From positions 5,086,001 through 5,150,000 of the forward strand of contig NZ_LT630003.1 in NCBI RefSeq assembly GCF_900105615.1: a stretch of DNA of 64,000 nt. Reading direction: 5' to 3'. Under the pieces are notes generated by a model. The model did no database searches. It had not been told where the DNA came from and saw nothing but the letters and a program-made list of their open reading frames with translations. Position 1 is the first letter of the stretch. Every line of letters begins with the position of its first letter. This document shows positions 1-8,599 of the stretch, in pieces. The translations under genes and the position numbers were made by a program. Source of the DNA: Lacrimispora sphenoides JCM 1415 (lineage in GTDB: Bacteria; Bacillota; Clostridia; Lachnospirales; Lachnospiraceae).

Positions 1-1
1 A

Positions 2-505
2 GAATTAAAAAGAGCTAACAGAAAGATGAGTGAGTACGGCATTCAGCTTAGAGAAAAGCAGAAAGCCAAATTCATCTACGGAGTTCTTGAGAAACCTTTC
101 CGTAACTACTATGCTAAGGCTTCCAGAATGAATGGTCTTGTGGGTGAAAACCTGATGATCCTTCTTGAGAGAAGACTTGACAATGTAGTATTCCGTATGG
201 GATTCGGAAGAACAAGAAGAGAGACCAGACAGATGGTTGACCACAAGAGCATTCTTGTAAACGGCAAATGCGTAAACATTCCTTCTTATTTAATTAAGGC
301 TGGAGATGTGATCGAAGTTAAAGAGAAATGCAAAGCCAATGCAAGATTCAAAAGTGTTCAGGAATCAACCGCAGGACGTATGGTTCCGGCATGGCTTGAT
401 GTTGACCATGAGAATTTACGTGGTACTGTAAAAGAGTTTCCAACAAGAGATGAGATTGATGTTCCGGTGAATGAAATGCTTATCGTCGAGTTGTACTCCA
501 AATAA
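2..505 (+). CDS. rpsD: 30S ribosomal protein S4, 5' end cut by window
   Basis: S4 binds 16S rRNA early in 30S assembly and often autoregulates its operon. The reading frame is open from base 2 (reads ELKRANRKMSEYGIQLREKQ), so the ATG at 26 is internal and the true start lies upstream of the window. The C-terminal two thirds contain the S4 RNA-binding fold: GFGRTRRETRQMVDHKSILVNG is the conserved S4-domain stretch, followed by the usual tail ending in VELYSK. It leads into rpoA after about 105 bp, as in the alpha operon of Firmicutes. Confidence 0.97.
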   Translation, partial: ELKRANRKMSEYGIQLREKQKAKFIYGVLEKPFRNYYAKASRMNGLVGENLMILLERRLDNVVFRMGFGRTRRETRQMVDHKSILVNGKCVNIPSYLIKAGDVIEVKEKCKANARFKSVQESTAGRMVPAWLDVDHENLRGTVKEFPTRDEIDVPVNEMLIVELYSK

Positions 506-535
506 TTGAAAGTCTGTTGATTGAAGCCGGCTTTC

Positions 536-557
536 GCCCAGGGGCTACCCCCTGGGC
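536..557 (+). other. Intercistronic hairpin between rpsD and rpoA
   Basis: A perfect 9-bp stem (GCCCAGGGG / CCCCTGGGC) with a 4-base CTAC loop lies between the rpsD stop and the rpoA ribosome-binding site. There is no T run after it, so it is unlikely to be a terminator. A processing or mRNA-stability role is possible but only inferred. Confidence 0.6.
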
Positions 558-610
558 AAGGTTTGAGTATAAGACCCTCGATACAAAATACCCAAAAGGA
601 GGGGCTATTA

Positions 611-1579
611 GTGTTCGATTTTGAAAAACCAAACATTGAGATTGCTGAAATCTCAGAAGACAAGAAATATGGCAAATTTGTAGTTGAACCGCTTGAAAGA
701 GGTTATGGCACGACTTTAGGAAATTCCTTGAGAAGAATCATGCTTTCTTCCTTACCGGGCGCTGCAGTCAGTCAGGTAAAAATCGACGGCGTTTTGCATG
801 AATTCAGTTCTATTCCAGGAGTTAAGGAAGATGTGACTGAAATCATCATGAACATCAAGAGCTTATCTATTAAGAATAATAGCGATACCAACGAAGCTAA
901 GGTTGCATACATTGAGTTTGAAGGCGAAGGCGTTATTACGGCTGCGGACATTCAGGCGGATCCGGATATTGAGATCATGAATCCGGAACAGATCATTGCA
1001 ACTCTCAGCGGCGGCACGGACAGCAAGTTCTATATGGAACTTACTATCACCAAGGGCCGTGGCTATGTAAGCGCAGACAAGAATAAGAGTGAAGATTTAC
1101 CGATTGGCGTGATTGCCGTTGATTCTATCTATACACCAGTCGAGCGCGTCAACATGACGGTAGAAAACACCCGAGTAGGTCAGGTTACCGATTATGATAA
1201 GCTGACATTAGATGTTTTTACAAACGGTACTTCGGCACCGGATGAAGCGGTCAGCCTTGCCGCTAAGGTGCTCAGCGAGCACTTAAACCTGTTCATTGAT
1301 TTATCTGAGAACGCCAAGACTGCAGAAGTTATGGTGGAAAAAGAGGATAATGAAAAGGAAAAGGTTCTGGAAATGAACATTGATGAACTGGAGCTTTCCG
1401 TCCGTTCATACAACTGTCTGAAGAGGGCCGGCATCAATACAGTAGAAGAACTGTGCAACCGTACCTCTGAGGATATGATGAAGGTTCGTAACCTGGGCCG
1501 CAAGTCTTTAGAAGAAGTGTTGGCCAAATTAAAAGAGTTAGGCTTGCAGCTTAACCCAAGCGATGATGCCAGTGTATAA
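611..1579 (+). CDS. rpoA: DNA-directed RNA polymerase subunit alpha
   Basis: The alpha subunit dimerises to nucleate RNA polymerase assembly and contacts activators and UP elements. The GTG at 611 is chosen because AAAAGGAGGGG lies just upstream and the protein then starts [13 protein letters not shown], typical of the family; an in-frame ATG at 521 would add an unrelated tail. The N-terminal domain shows [22 protein letters not shown]; the C-terminal domain (about residues 240-315) shows [22 protein letters not shown] and GRKSLEEV. At 322 residues it has the usual length. It sits between rpsD and rplQ as expected. Confidence 0.97.
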   Translation: MFDFEKPNIEIAEISEDKKYGKFVVEPLERGYGTTLGNSLRRIMLSSLPGAAVSQVKIDGVLHEFSSIPGVKEDVTEIIMNIKSLSIKNNSDTNEAKVAYIEFEGEGVITAADIQADPDIEIMNPEQIIATLSGGTDSKFYMELTITKGRGYVSADKNKSEDLPIGVIAVDSIYTPVERVNMTVENTRVGQVTDYDKLTLDVFTNGTSAPDEAVSLAAKVLSEHLNLFIDLSENAKTAEVMVEKEDNEKEKVLEMNIDELELSVRSYNCLKRAGINTVEELCNRTSEDMMKVRNLGRKSLEEVLAKLKELGLQLNPSDDASV

Positions 1580-1677
1580 CTGGACCGCTTGAAGCAGGTA
1601 ATTTATGGAGATTAAGCGCCGGTACAGTAAGTCCGAAGAAGCATGTACCTGTGTTCCACAAATGGAGGATTATTAAA

Positions 1678-2214
1678 ATGGCAGGATATAGAAAGCTGGG
1701 AAAAACTTCCAGCCAGAGAAAAGCATTAATCAGAAGCCAGGTAACTGCATTATTATATAATGGCAAAATCGTGACAACAGAGGCAAGAGCAAAAGAAATC
1801 CGCAAGGTGGCTGAAGGCCTCATCGCTTTAGCGGTAAAAGAGAAAGACAACTTTGAGACTGTTAAGGTTACCGCAAAGGTTGCACGTAAAGATAAAGACG
1901 GCAAGAGAGTAAAAGAAGTTGTTAACGGCAAGAAAGTTACCGTTTACGATGAAGTAGAGAAAGAGATCAAGAAAGACCTTCCTTCCAGACTTCACGCAAG
2001 AAGACAGATGTTAAAGGTTCTTTACGATGTAACAGAAGTTCCTGCACAGGCTGCTGGAAGAAAGAAAAATACAAAATCTGTTGATCTGCCAAAGAAACTG
2101 TTTGAAGAAGTTGCACCAAAGTACGTATCCCGCAACGGTGGTTACACACGTATCGTTAAGATCGGCCAGCGTAAGGGTGACGGAGCTATGGCAGTCGTGC
2201 TTGAACTGGTATAA
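1678..2214 (+). CDS. rplQ: 50S ribosomal protein L17 with internal insertion
   Basis: L17 is a 50S protein near the exit tunnel. The start at 1678 follows a GGAGG site; the upstream in-frame ATG at 1651 lacks one. The ends match the family well: MAGYRKLGKTSSQRKALIRSQ at the N-terminus and RNGGYTRIVKIGQRKGDGA near the C-terminus. The protein is 178 residues, against about 120 in Bacillus subtilis. The extra length is mainly a lysine-rich segment of about 45 residues (around 55-100) before LHARRQ. Longer L17 proteins are known to me in Clostridia. It is the last gene before the inserted block. Confidence 0.96.
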   Translation: MAGYRKLGKTSSQRKALIRSQVTALLYNGKIVTTEARAKEIRKVAEGLIALAVKEKDNFETVKVTAKVARKDKDGKRVKEVVNGKKVTVYDEVEKEIKKDLPSRLHARRQMLKVLYDVTEVPAQAAGRKKNTKSVDLPKKLFEEVAPKYVSRNGGYTRIVKIGQRKGDGAMAVVLELV

Positions 2215-2240
2215 TCCACGAAAGCAATGAGCAGTGCTGA

Positions 2241-2301
2241 AGAAAGGTTCGATAAAATTTTCGTTGTGCTTGCACATAAGAAAATCTTATCGAACCTTTC
2301 T
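2241..2301 (+). repeat. Inverted repeat downstream of rplQ
   Basis: Perfect 15-bp arms AGAAAGGTTCGATAA (2241-2255) and TTATCGAACCTTTCT (2287-2301) flank a 31-base loop. Only two T follow, so termination would be weak. It is the first of three hairpins in the 370-base gene-free stretch after rplQ. Confidence 0.6.
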
Positions 2302-2322
2302 TCATAGGGCGAATGCCCGTGA

Positions 2323-2349
2323 GCTGGCAAATCCAAAGGATTTGCCAGC
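2323..2349 (+). repeat. Compact inverted repeat, 12-bp arms
   Basis: GCTGGCAAATCC (2323-2334) and GGATTTGCCAGC (2338-2349) form a perfect stem with a 3-base loop. There is no T run. This is the second hairpin of the rplQ 3' region, possibly a mobile palindromic unit. Confidence 0.55.
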
Positions 2350-2397
2350 TTATACTGCGGACTCAACGACCCGCCAGCTTGCACTGCCCCCCCCCAA

Positions 2398-2434
2398 CCC
2401 AGTATTGGAGCACCTCCAATATCGGGATTTTTTT
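2398..2434 (+). terminator. Rho-independent terminator after rplQ
   Basis: Arms CCCAGTATTGGAG and CTCCAATATCGGG pair over nearly their whole length and are followed by A and seven T. This is the best terminator in the region and probably ends the rpsD-rpoA-rplQ transcript before the inserted cell-wall protein genes. Confidence 0.8.
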
Positions 2435-2487
2435 GTTTTACTGCTACTCCATACAGAAATGCAAGAATAAAGAAAGAATATCGTAAG

Positions 2488-2517
2488 TTGACGGATAATT
2501 GCTTTTAGGGATATAAT
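2488..2517 (+). promoter_or_regulatory. Sigma-A-like promoter for cell-wall-binding protein gene
   Basis: TTGACG at 2488-2493 and TATAAT at 2512-2517 are separated by 18 bases, about 65 bases upstream of the next start codon. The inserted genes therefore seem to have their own promoter. Confidence 0.65.
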
Positions 2518-2581
2518 GTCAGTAATAGAAGTAGATGACTGTATTGTCAAATTACGTTAATTTATAGTGGGAGGTTTTTTT

Positions 2582-3808
2582 ATGAGACTTTTTAAACGGT
2601 TAGCTGCAATGGCTTCTATGGTGAGCCTGCTGGGACTCAGCATCCCATTTGAATCTCTGGCTGCTGTAAAGACCATAACATCAGTTACCATTTACGCAGG
2701 ATTAGAGGAGCTTGCCTCAGGGGATACGCTGCCATCAGAGAGTAGTTTTAAGACTAACGAAGGTACAGGGAATTACGTTTATAGCAACAACGATAGATAC
2801 GAAGTAACGGATTTGGACTGGATCACATCTGATACGAAGGAAATGAAGGTTGGTTCTGAACCAAAGATGAAGGTGACTTTAAGGGCCACAAACTCCGATG
2901 AGTATGCTTTTAAGGGTGGTTATCAGTCCAGTAATGTATCAATTAAAGGCGGAACCTATGTTTCTTCTAGCCGCTCAGGGTCAGATACTCTGTATGTCAC
3001 ATTTACCTTTAAGCCTGTAAAGGGAACTTATGAATCACCCCAGGATGCTGATTGGAGAGATTCCGGATACGGTACTGCCAAGTGGAGCTCTGTAGCTAAT
3101 AGTTCAGGCGCCTATGATGTTTATCTGTACCGGGGAAGCAGTATTATAAAAAAGGTGGAGAAGCTTAAGGCTACCACTTATAACTTCTTCCCTTATATGA
3201 CAAAAGCAGGCACCTATAGCTTTAAAGTTCGTACCGTACCTTATACGGAGAGCGAGCAGAAATATGGTAAGAACAGCGAATGGACGGAATCTGGCGAAGT
3301 ATACCTGCCCCAGGAAAAGGTATCCGATGGAAGCGGTCAGGATAACAGTGCGGTAGCAAACGGCCAGGTCGGCTGGATCAAGACCGGAAACATCTGGTAT
3401 TACCGATATCCGGATGGAACCTATCAGAAGAATAACTGGGCTAAAATCAATAATAAATGGTATTTATTTGATTCAAACGGAGGTATGGTCACCGGCTGGC
3501 AGCAGAGGAATAATACATGGTATTTCTTAAACAGCGATGGCGCGATGACAACGGGCTGGGTTGTTTCCAATAACAAATGGTATTATTTAAATCCATCTAC
3601 GACAAGCGGAGTAGAGGGAGCCATGATCACAGGCTGGGTTAATTACAATAATAAATGGTATTATACGGATTCCACCGGAGCTATGCAGGAAGGCTGGAGG
3701 CAGGTAGACGGAAATTGGTACTACTTCTATCCAGGTGAAGGCTCAAAGGCTGTCAATACTACCATCAGTGGCTTTCCGGTAGACGGCAACGGTATCTGGC
3801 GTAAGTAA
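2582..3808 (+). CDS. Secreted cell-wall-binding repeat protein (copy 1)
   Basis: Probable surface or secreted protein attached through choline/glucan-binding-type (CW_binding) repeats. The start at 2582 follows GGGAGG; the GTG at 2567 overlaps that site. Residues 1-28 form a signal peptide (MRLFKRLAAM, hydrophobic core, SLAA). Residues of about 28-250 are an Ser/Thr-rich beta-type region without a recognised catalytic motif. From about 262 there are roughly seven aromatic repeats of the kind NNKWYYLNPS / GAMITGWV. The 408-residue protein is a paralogue of the next gene with the same architecture. Ligand and function are unknown. Confidence 0.85.
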   Translation: MRLFKRLAAMASMVSLLGLSIPFESLAAVKTITSVTIYAGLEELASGDTLPSESSFKTNEGTGNYVYSNNDRYEVTDLDWITSDTKEMKVGSEPKMKVTLRATNSDEYAFKGGYQSSNVSIKGGTYVSSSRSGSDTLYVTFTFKPVKGTYESPQDADWRDSGYGTAKWSSVANSSGAYDVYLYRGSSIIKKVEKLKATTYNFFPYMTKAGTYSFKVRTVPYTESEQKYGKNSEWTESGEVYLPQEKVSDGSGQDNSAVANGQVGWIKTGNIWYYRYPDGTYQKNNWAKINNKWYLFDSNGGMVTGWQQRNNTWYFLNSDGAMTTGWVVSNNKWYYLNPSTTSGVEGAMITGWVNYNNKWYYTDSTGAMQEGWRQVDGNWYYFYPGEGSKAVNTTISGFPVDGNGIWRK

Positions 3809-3831
3809 TATCAGGAAAGGAAGTAGATACA

Positions 3832-4857
3832 ATGAAGTGGATGCAGGGGAAAAGGAAGTGGCTGGTGCTTTTATGCGCTTTCATGGTTCTGGGAACTGGG
3901 ATGACAGTCCCGGCTTCCGGAAGCTTGAAGATCCGCCTGGATAATGGAAGTAAAAGCAGCTGGACGGAAGGGATTCAGGTTCCGACAGTAACCGTCAACT
4001 ATTCCGAGGTGAATCCGGAATGGAGCAAGGAGGATGTAGACGATTGGGTTCCGGGTAAGAAGATCACCGGCATCATAAGCGTAGACGGCACGTTTACCAG
4101 ATCTGATTGCACGATTTATGGTGGAAGCCTGGTTTCTGTAAAGGCAGAAGATGGCGTAACCGAAATAAAAGTTTCCTACGTTCCGGTAGCAATGCTGGAA
4201 AGCCCGAAAGAGGCAGGTTGGAGCGACAATGCAAAGACGAAAGCTTCCTGGAAAAAGGTTCCTTTCGCATCCAGGTACCAGGTGGTCCTGTACCGGGAAG
4301 GCGGAATCTGGGTCAAGAGCCTTACTACCTCATCTACTTCTGTGGATCTTTTGCAGTATATGGATGGAGGTTATAAATACTTCTATACCGTAAAGGCGAT
4401 CCTAAAAGATTCTTCTGAAGAAGATTATTTAAAAGAAGGAGAAGTGACCACCTCTGATGATTCCGTGGTACAGGAGCTTGGTGATACTTCAGGAACCTGG
4501 GCAGAGTATCAGAACGGAAAAAAATACCGGGGCGAGGACGGAAATTACGTTGTCGGTCAATGGAAAATGGTCAGCGGAAAATGGTACTATTTTAACAAGG
4601 ATGGCTACGCAGTTGTTGGCTGGCAGTTAATAGGCGATAAGTGGTATTATATGGGAGCTAACGCCCAGATGATGACCGGCTGGCAGCAGATAAACGGTAA
4701 GTGGTATTATTTAAACTCCGACGGAGACATGGCTATCGGCTGGATCCAGCCGCAGCCTGGAAAGTGGTATTATCTTTATAGCGACGGCAGCCTGGCGGTG
4801 AATACGAAGGTTGACGGTATTTACCATATTGACGCTTCCGGACTTTGGGTTCCGTAA
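3832..4857 (+). CDS. Secreted cell-wall-binding repeat protein (copy 2)
   Basis: Paralogue of the preceding gene, 23 bp downstream of it, with a GGAAAGGAAG ribosome-binding site. Residues 1-30 form a signal peptide (KRKWLVLLCAFMVLG). A middle region carries ESPKEAGWSDNAKTKASWKKV, which parallels ESPQDADWRDSGYGTAKWSSV in copy 1. From about residue 225 there are W/Y repeats (GKWYYF, DKWYYM, GKWYYL). No enzymatic domain is visible in 341 residues. The shared layout points to tandem duplication inside the ribosomal superoperon. The IS3 element begins only 7 bp after its stop codon. Confidence 0.83.
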   Translation: MKWMQGKRKWLVLLCAFMVLGTGMTVPASGSLKIRLDNGSKSSWTEGIQVPTVTVNYSEVNPEWSKEDVDDWVPGKKITGIISVDGTFTRSDCTIYGGSLVSVKAEDGVTEIKVSYVPVAMLESPKEAGWSDNAKTKASWKKVPFASRYQVVLYREGGIWVKSLTTSSTSVDLLQYMDGGYKYFYTVKAILKDSSEEDYLKEGEVTTSDDSVVQELGDTSGTWAEYQNGKKYRGEDGNYVVGQWKMVSGKWYYFNKDGYAVVGWQLIGDKWYYMGANAQMMTGWQQINGKWYYLNSDGDMAIGWIQPQPGKWYYLYSDGSLAVNTKVDGIYHIDASGLWVP

Positions 4858-4928
4858 TAATAAATGGCACAGATACATGATATGCCCCCTGTCAAGTAGA
4901 CAGGATAAATATCTAAAATGAAGTGCCG

Positions 4929-4962
4929 AAAAACGATCACACATATTTGTGTGGTCGTTTTT
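4929..4962 (-). terminator. Bidirectional terminator at the left end of the IS
   Basis: AAAAACGATCACACA and TGTGTGGTCGTTTTT form a 15-bp stem with a 4-base loop, flanked by A and T runs on the two sides. It lies just after the transposase stop and could stop transcription in either direction, insulating the IS from the cell-wall protein genes. Confidence 0.75.
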
Positions 4963-5928
4963 CTATGCACACCATTTCTCTTTATATTTCTCAATTCGTT
5001 TGTTTTCGGGAATCGGGTATTCTTTTGGCCTTTCGGAAGATAGCGCTTCGGTTCTTACTTCCAACGGTGTTTTACAATGATATCTATCTTGAGGACGCTC
5101 TTTCCTATAAAACCTTATATAATCCTTTATTGCATATCTCAATGATGCTTCATCCATGATTTCATACATTTGGTACATCTCTGTTTTAATGATACCCCAA
5201 AAGCCTTCTGTAGGACCATTATCAATACAGTGACCAACTCTGGACATTGATTGTTCCATTTCCTGAACTTTTAGTTTATTTTGGAATACTTTACTTGTAT
5301 ATTGAAAGCCTCTATCACTATGAAAAATAGGTTTTGCATGGGGATTTGAAGAGATTGCTTTATCAAATGTTTTAAATACCAGCTTGCTATCATTCCTGCT
5401 ACTGATTACATATGAAACAGGATACCTGTCATACAGATCTATGATTGCACTTAAATACAATTTCTTTCTTTCGCCGGGTACTTTGAATTCGGTTACATCT
5501 GTTGTCCACTTCTCATTTGGAGCTGTTGCATAGAAATCTCTATTAAGCTTATTCTCAGATATTGTTTCAGGTGTAGATGAATTATATTTCTTCTTTTTCT
5601 TCCTGATGACTGAATGTATGCTTAACTTCTTCATAATCCTGTGTACTCTGTTTTGGCTATAGTTGGTATGATTGAAGTTATTAATCCATGAAGTCATTCT
5701 ACGATAGCCCAGGATATGGCGAAAGCGTTCGTCGTATTCTTTGATAAGTTCTGCAAGCTCAATATTTCCTAATTCCTGTTCCGGAGTCTTACGATGTAAC
5801 CATTTATAATAAGCTGCCCGGGATATTCCAAGCTGTTTACACATCCATTCGATACTCCATTTCTTTGTTTCATGAAAATATCCAACAGCTAAATATTTTG
5901 TTTCGTAGCGCAGTTTGCCAAGTCTCAC
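4963..5928 (-). CDS. IS3-family transposase OrfB (DDE integrase core)
   Basis: Catalytic part of the transposase, 321 residues. The N-terminal region (SIEWMCKQLGISRAAYYKWLHR) is the IS3 OrfB HTH_21 segment. The DDE catalytic residues are visible as WTTDVTEF, HSDRGFQYTS and EGFWGIIKTEMY. The GTG start overlaps the stop of orfA by four bases (ATGTGA), so it is probably made by translational coupling or by frameshifting to an OrfAB fusion, as in IS3 relatives. There is no internal stop, so it may be active. Confidence 0.92.
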   Translation of the reverse strand: MRLGKLRYETKYLAVGYFHETKKWSIEWMCKQLGISRAAYYKWLHRKTPEQELGNIELAELIKEYDERFRHILGYRRMTSWINNFNHTNYSQNRVHRIMKKLSIHSVIRKKKKKYNSSTPETISENKLNRDFYATAPNEKWTTDVTEFKVPGERKKLYLSAIIDLYDRYPVSYVISSRNDSKLVFKTFDKAISSNPHAKPIFHSDRGFQYTSKVFQNKLKVQEMEQSMSRVGHCIDNGPTEGFWGIIKTEMYQMYEIMDEASLRYAIKDYIRFYRKERPQDRYHCKTPLEVRTEALSSERPKEYPIPENKRIEKYKEKWCA

Positions 5929-6602
5929 ATCCCTTCGAATTCTTTCACTTTTTTTAACAATTCAACTACCATATCTTTTTCTTCAAGTTGGCGTTTGAGC
6001 CTGAGATTTTCCCGACGCAAACGTTCTAATTCACCTACCTCATCATCGGTTTTATGGCGACCACGTTTATCTGATAATCCCTCTTCTCCATTAGCGTCGT
6101 ACTTTTTCACCCAGGAATAGACCTGACTGTATGAAACATCATAGATGCTTGCAGATTCTTTATAATCACGATTATGTTTAAGACAGTATTCAACGATTTC
6201 TTTACGTTCTTCAATAGATGTTCTTCTTCTTGCTTCTGCCATATAGACCTCCTTTTTAGGATTATAATCCTTAAGTTCTCTATTGGCATTATAACGCTTT
6301 ATCCAGTTTCTGAGTACCTCTCTGGAAGATATATTGTATTTAGCAACGATATCATCTACACTTCCTTCGCCTGATAAAACAGCTTTAACACATATAATTT
6401 TAAAATCAGATGAATAGGAAGTGTTACCTGATTTGTGAGCGAATGCTGCAATTCCATAAATCGTATATTTTGAAATCCATTGTCTTAAGGTTTTACTTCC
6501 AATGTTATATTTAGCAGATATATAATCGTAGGAACCAACTCCATCAAGATACTCCTGTGAAACCTTTGCACGGAATTCAGGAGTATGTGGTGATTTTGCC
6601 AT
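5925..6602 (-). CDS. IS3-family transposase OrfA with repeated HTH
   Basis: DNA-binding component of the IS, 225 residues from the ATG at 6602, which follows GGAGGATTATTTT; an upstream in-frame ATG at 6641 lies nearer the IS end. Three helix-turn-helix-like units can be seen: SYDYISAKYNIGSKTLRQWISKY, SVDDIVAKYNISSREVLRNWIKR and YKESASIYDVSYSQVYSWVKKY. A C-terminal leucine-rich coiled coil (LERLRRENLRLKRQLEEKD) follows. This is longer than classical OrfA proteins (about 100 residues) and fits the IS150 branch. Confidence 0.88.
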   Translation of the reverse strand: MAKSPHTPEFRAKVSQEYLDGVGSYDYISAKYNIGSKTLRQWISKYTIYGIAAFAHKSGNTSYSSDFKIICVKAVLSGEGSVDDIVAKYNISSREVLRNWIKRYNANRELKDYNPKKEVYMAEARRRTSIEERKEIVEYCLKHNRDYKESASIYDVSYSQVYSWVKKYDANGEEGLSDKRGRHKTDDEVGELERLRRENLRLKRQLEEKDMVVELLKKVKEFEGM

Positions 6603-6769
6603 AAAATAATCCTCCATAAGTAGATTTTGGTTATTTACCATGTCTACTTATGGAGGATCATATCAACATCTGTGCCATTTTTTTATCTCTGGATATAAAG
6701 TAAAGGTTTCAAACATTTCATTTTAATGCCTTTTTCACCCCTGAATTTACAAAAGATTTGCGTCTATGC

Positions 6770-6798
6770 TTGACTGTTATGAAATATTCATCTAAAAT
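6770..6798 (+). promoter_or_regulatory. Sigma-A-like promoter for the ecf operon
   Basis: TTGACT (6770-6775), a 17-base spacer and TAAAAT (6793-6798) lie 45 bases upstream of ecfA1 and outside the IS. The ECF-truA genes therefore need not depend on read-through from rplQ, which now lies 4.6 kb away. Confidence 0.65.
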
Positions 6799-6842
6799 TA
6801 TGTGGCATATGTATGTTTGAGTTCATCAGAGAAAGGTCTACT

Positions 6843-7748
6843 ATGGGAATAATAAAAACCTCGAAACTGATATTTGATTATATCAGAAGAGATGAGGAAG
6901 AAAACATTGAAGAGATTAAACGTGCCATTGACGGCGTCAGTTTAGATATTAAGGCGGGGCAGTTTGTAGCCATTCTTGGACACAACGGTTCCGGTAAGTC
7001 AACCTTTGCAAAGCAGTTAGATGCGATTCTCCTACCTACGGAGGGTACCGTGTGGATTCAGGGAATGGACACTTCCGTGGAAGATAATTTATGGGAAGTT
7101 CGGAAAAAGACCGGAATGGTATTCCAGAATCCGGATAATCAGATTATCGGAAATATCGTAGAGGAAGATGTAGGGTTTGGTCCTGAAAATCTTGGAGTTC
7201 CTACTGAGGAGATATGGAAGCGGGTAGATGAGAGTCTGGAGAGTGTTGGAATGGCTGCATTTCGCTTAAAATCCCCTAATCGGCTTTCCGGTGGCCAGAA
7301 GCAAAGGGTTGCCATAGCCGGCGTTATGGCAATGCGGCCCCAGTGCATTGTGTTGGACGAGCCTACAGCCATGCTGGATCCTAACGGCCGGAAGGAAGTT
7401 GTGAAGACGGCCAGGGAGTTAAATAGGAAGGAAGGAATCACGGTCCTATTGATTACTCATTATATGGAAGAGGTCATAGATGCAGACCGGGTCATTGTCA
7501 TGGATAACGGTAAGGTGGTCATGGACGGAACTCCAAAGGAAATTTTTTCAAGGGTCGAGGAGCTTAAATCCTACCGCCTGGATGTTCCCCAGGTAACAGA
7601 GCTGGCCTATGAACTGCAAAAGAATGGGGTAGACTTACCGGATGGGATACTGACACTGGAAGAACTGATGGAAAATCTTCTGCCAAAATTTGCAGAGCGT
7701 TTTCCTGGAACGGTGACACTAGGGAATGGAGTAAAGGATGGCAATTAG
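6843..7748 (+). CDS. ecfA1: Energy-coupling factor transporter ATPase EcfA1
   Basis: One of the two ATPases of the ECF module that powers vitamin and metal uptake with interchangeable S components. The start at 6843 gives [13 protein letters not shown] after GAGAAAGG; an in-frame ATG at 6813 lacks a site. Motifs: Walker [10 protein letters not shown] (about residues 44-52), Q-loop FQNPDNQ, signature [13 protein letters not shown], Walker [13 protein letters not shown] and switch His in LLITHYMEE. The 301-residue protein overlaps ecfA2 by 11 bases, implying translational coupling. Confidence 0.95.
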   Translation: MGIIKTSKLIFDYIRRDEEENIEEIKRAIDGVSLDIKAGQFVAILGHNGSGKSTFAKQLDAILLPTEGTVWIQGMDTSVEDNLWEVRKKTGMVFQNPDNQIIGNIVEEDVGFGPENLGVPTEEIWKRVDESLESVGMAAFRLKSPNRLSGGQKQRVAIAGVMAMRPQCIVLDEPTAMLDPNGRKEVVKTARELNRKEGITVLLITHYMEEVIDADRVIVMDNGKVVMDGTPKEIFSRVEELKSYRLDVPQVTELAYELQKNGVDLPDGILTLEELMENLLPKFAERFPGTVTLGNGVKDGN

Positions 7749-8586
7749 AGCAGAGCATTTGAATTATGTTTATGGGCTTGGAACAGCCTTTGAGCAGCGT
7801 GCGCTAAAGGATGTGAATCTGGAAATAAATGATGGGGAATTTGTCGGCCTTATCGGGCATACAGGTTCCGGGAAGTCGACCCTGATCCAGCACTTAAACG
7901 GATTGATGAAAGCCACTGATGGCGCCATCTATTATAATGGAAGAAACATTTATGAGGAAGGATACAATTTGCGGGCCTTAAGAAGCAAGGTTGGACTTGT
8001 ATTCCAGTATCCGGAGCATCAGCTTTTTGAGATCAATGTGTTTACAGACGTTTGCTTTGGTCCAAAGAATCAGGGTCTTTCCAGAGAGGATGCCGAGAAA
8101 AGGGCAAGGGAAGCACTCACTATGGTGGGGCTTGACGAAAGCTTTTATTCCCGTTCGCCTTTTGAACTTTCCGGAGGACAGAAAAGGCGGGTGGCCATTG
8201 CAGGAGTTCTGGCCATGGAGCCGGAGGTGCTCATACTGGACGAACCTACTGCAGGCCTGGATCCAAGGGGTAGAGACGAGATCCTGGACCAGATTGCGCG
8301 GCTTCATAAGGAAAGGAATATGACCATCATTCTGGTTTCCCACAGCATGGAGGACATTGCCCGGTATGTGGACCGGATTCTGGTTATGAATCAAGGGGAA
8401 AAGGTGTTTGATGATACTCCGAAGGAAGTATTTAAGCATTACAAGGAGCTGGAAGCGATCGGCCTTGCGGCGCCTAAAATCACCTATGTGGTCCATTCGC
8501 TGCAGGACCACGGAGTTCCTGTTGATGATAACGTTACAACCGTAGAAGAAGCCAGAGACGAGATTTTACGGCTTCTTGAAAAATAG
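7738..8586 (+). CDS. ecfA2: Energy-coupling factor transporter ATPase EcfA2
   Basis: Second ATPase of the ECF module, 282 residues. It shows Walker [20 protein letters not shown] (the Q-loop form common in EcfA2), signature [13 protein letters not shown], Walker [13 protein letters not shown] and LVSHSMED. It begins inside the end of ecfA1 and ends about 13 bases before the ecfT start. The order A1-A2-T followed by truA is the standard arrangement behind the alpha operon in Firmicutes. Confidence 0.95.
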   Translation: MAIRAEHLNYVYGLGTAFEQRALKDVNLEINDGEFVGLIGHTGSGKSTLIQHLNGLMKATDGAIYYNGRNIYEEGYNLRALRSKVGLVFQYPEHQLFEINVFTDVCFGPKNQGLSREDAEKRAREALTMVGLDESFYSRSPFELSGGQKRRVAIAGVLAMEPEVLILDEPTAGLDPRGRDEILDQIARLHKERNMTIILVSHSMEDIARYVDRILVMNQGEKVFDDTPKEVFKHYKELEAIGLAAPKITYVVHSLQDHGVPVDDNVTTVEEARDEILRLLEK

Positions 8587-8599
8587 ATCGGGAGATATT

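Larger units (their letters stand above)
4865..6677 (-). mobile_element. IS3-family insertion sequence (IS150-like)
   Basis: About 1.81 kb, with two overlapping leftward ORFs and imperfect terminal inverted repeats: TGGCACAGAT...AAGTAGACA at the left end matches the complement of the right end. Both tips read TGGCACAG inward. The AT-rich flanks (AAA left, TTT right) give no convincing target duplication. It lies directly behind the second cell-wall protein gene and ahead of the ecfA1 promoter, and appears intact. Confidence 0.88.

Noticed and set aside
521..610. Longer RpoA start at 521
   Set aside because: The extra residues cross an intercistronic hairpin and do not resemble RpoA; GTG at 611 has the ribosome-binding site.
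2234..2470. 78-codon plus-strand ORF after rplQ
   Set aside because: It runs through three hairpins and a terminator and lacks a ribosome-binding site.
4858..6680. Target-site duplication of the IS3 element
   Set aside because: The flanks are A/T runs in opposite sense; no direct repeat of 3-5 bases can be claimed.
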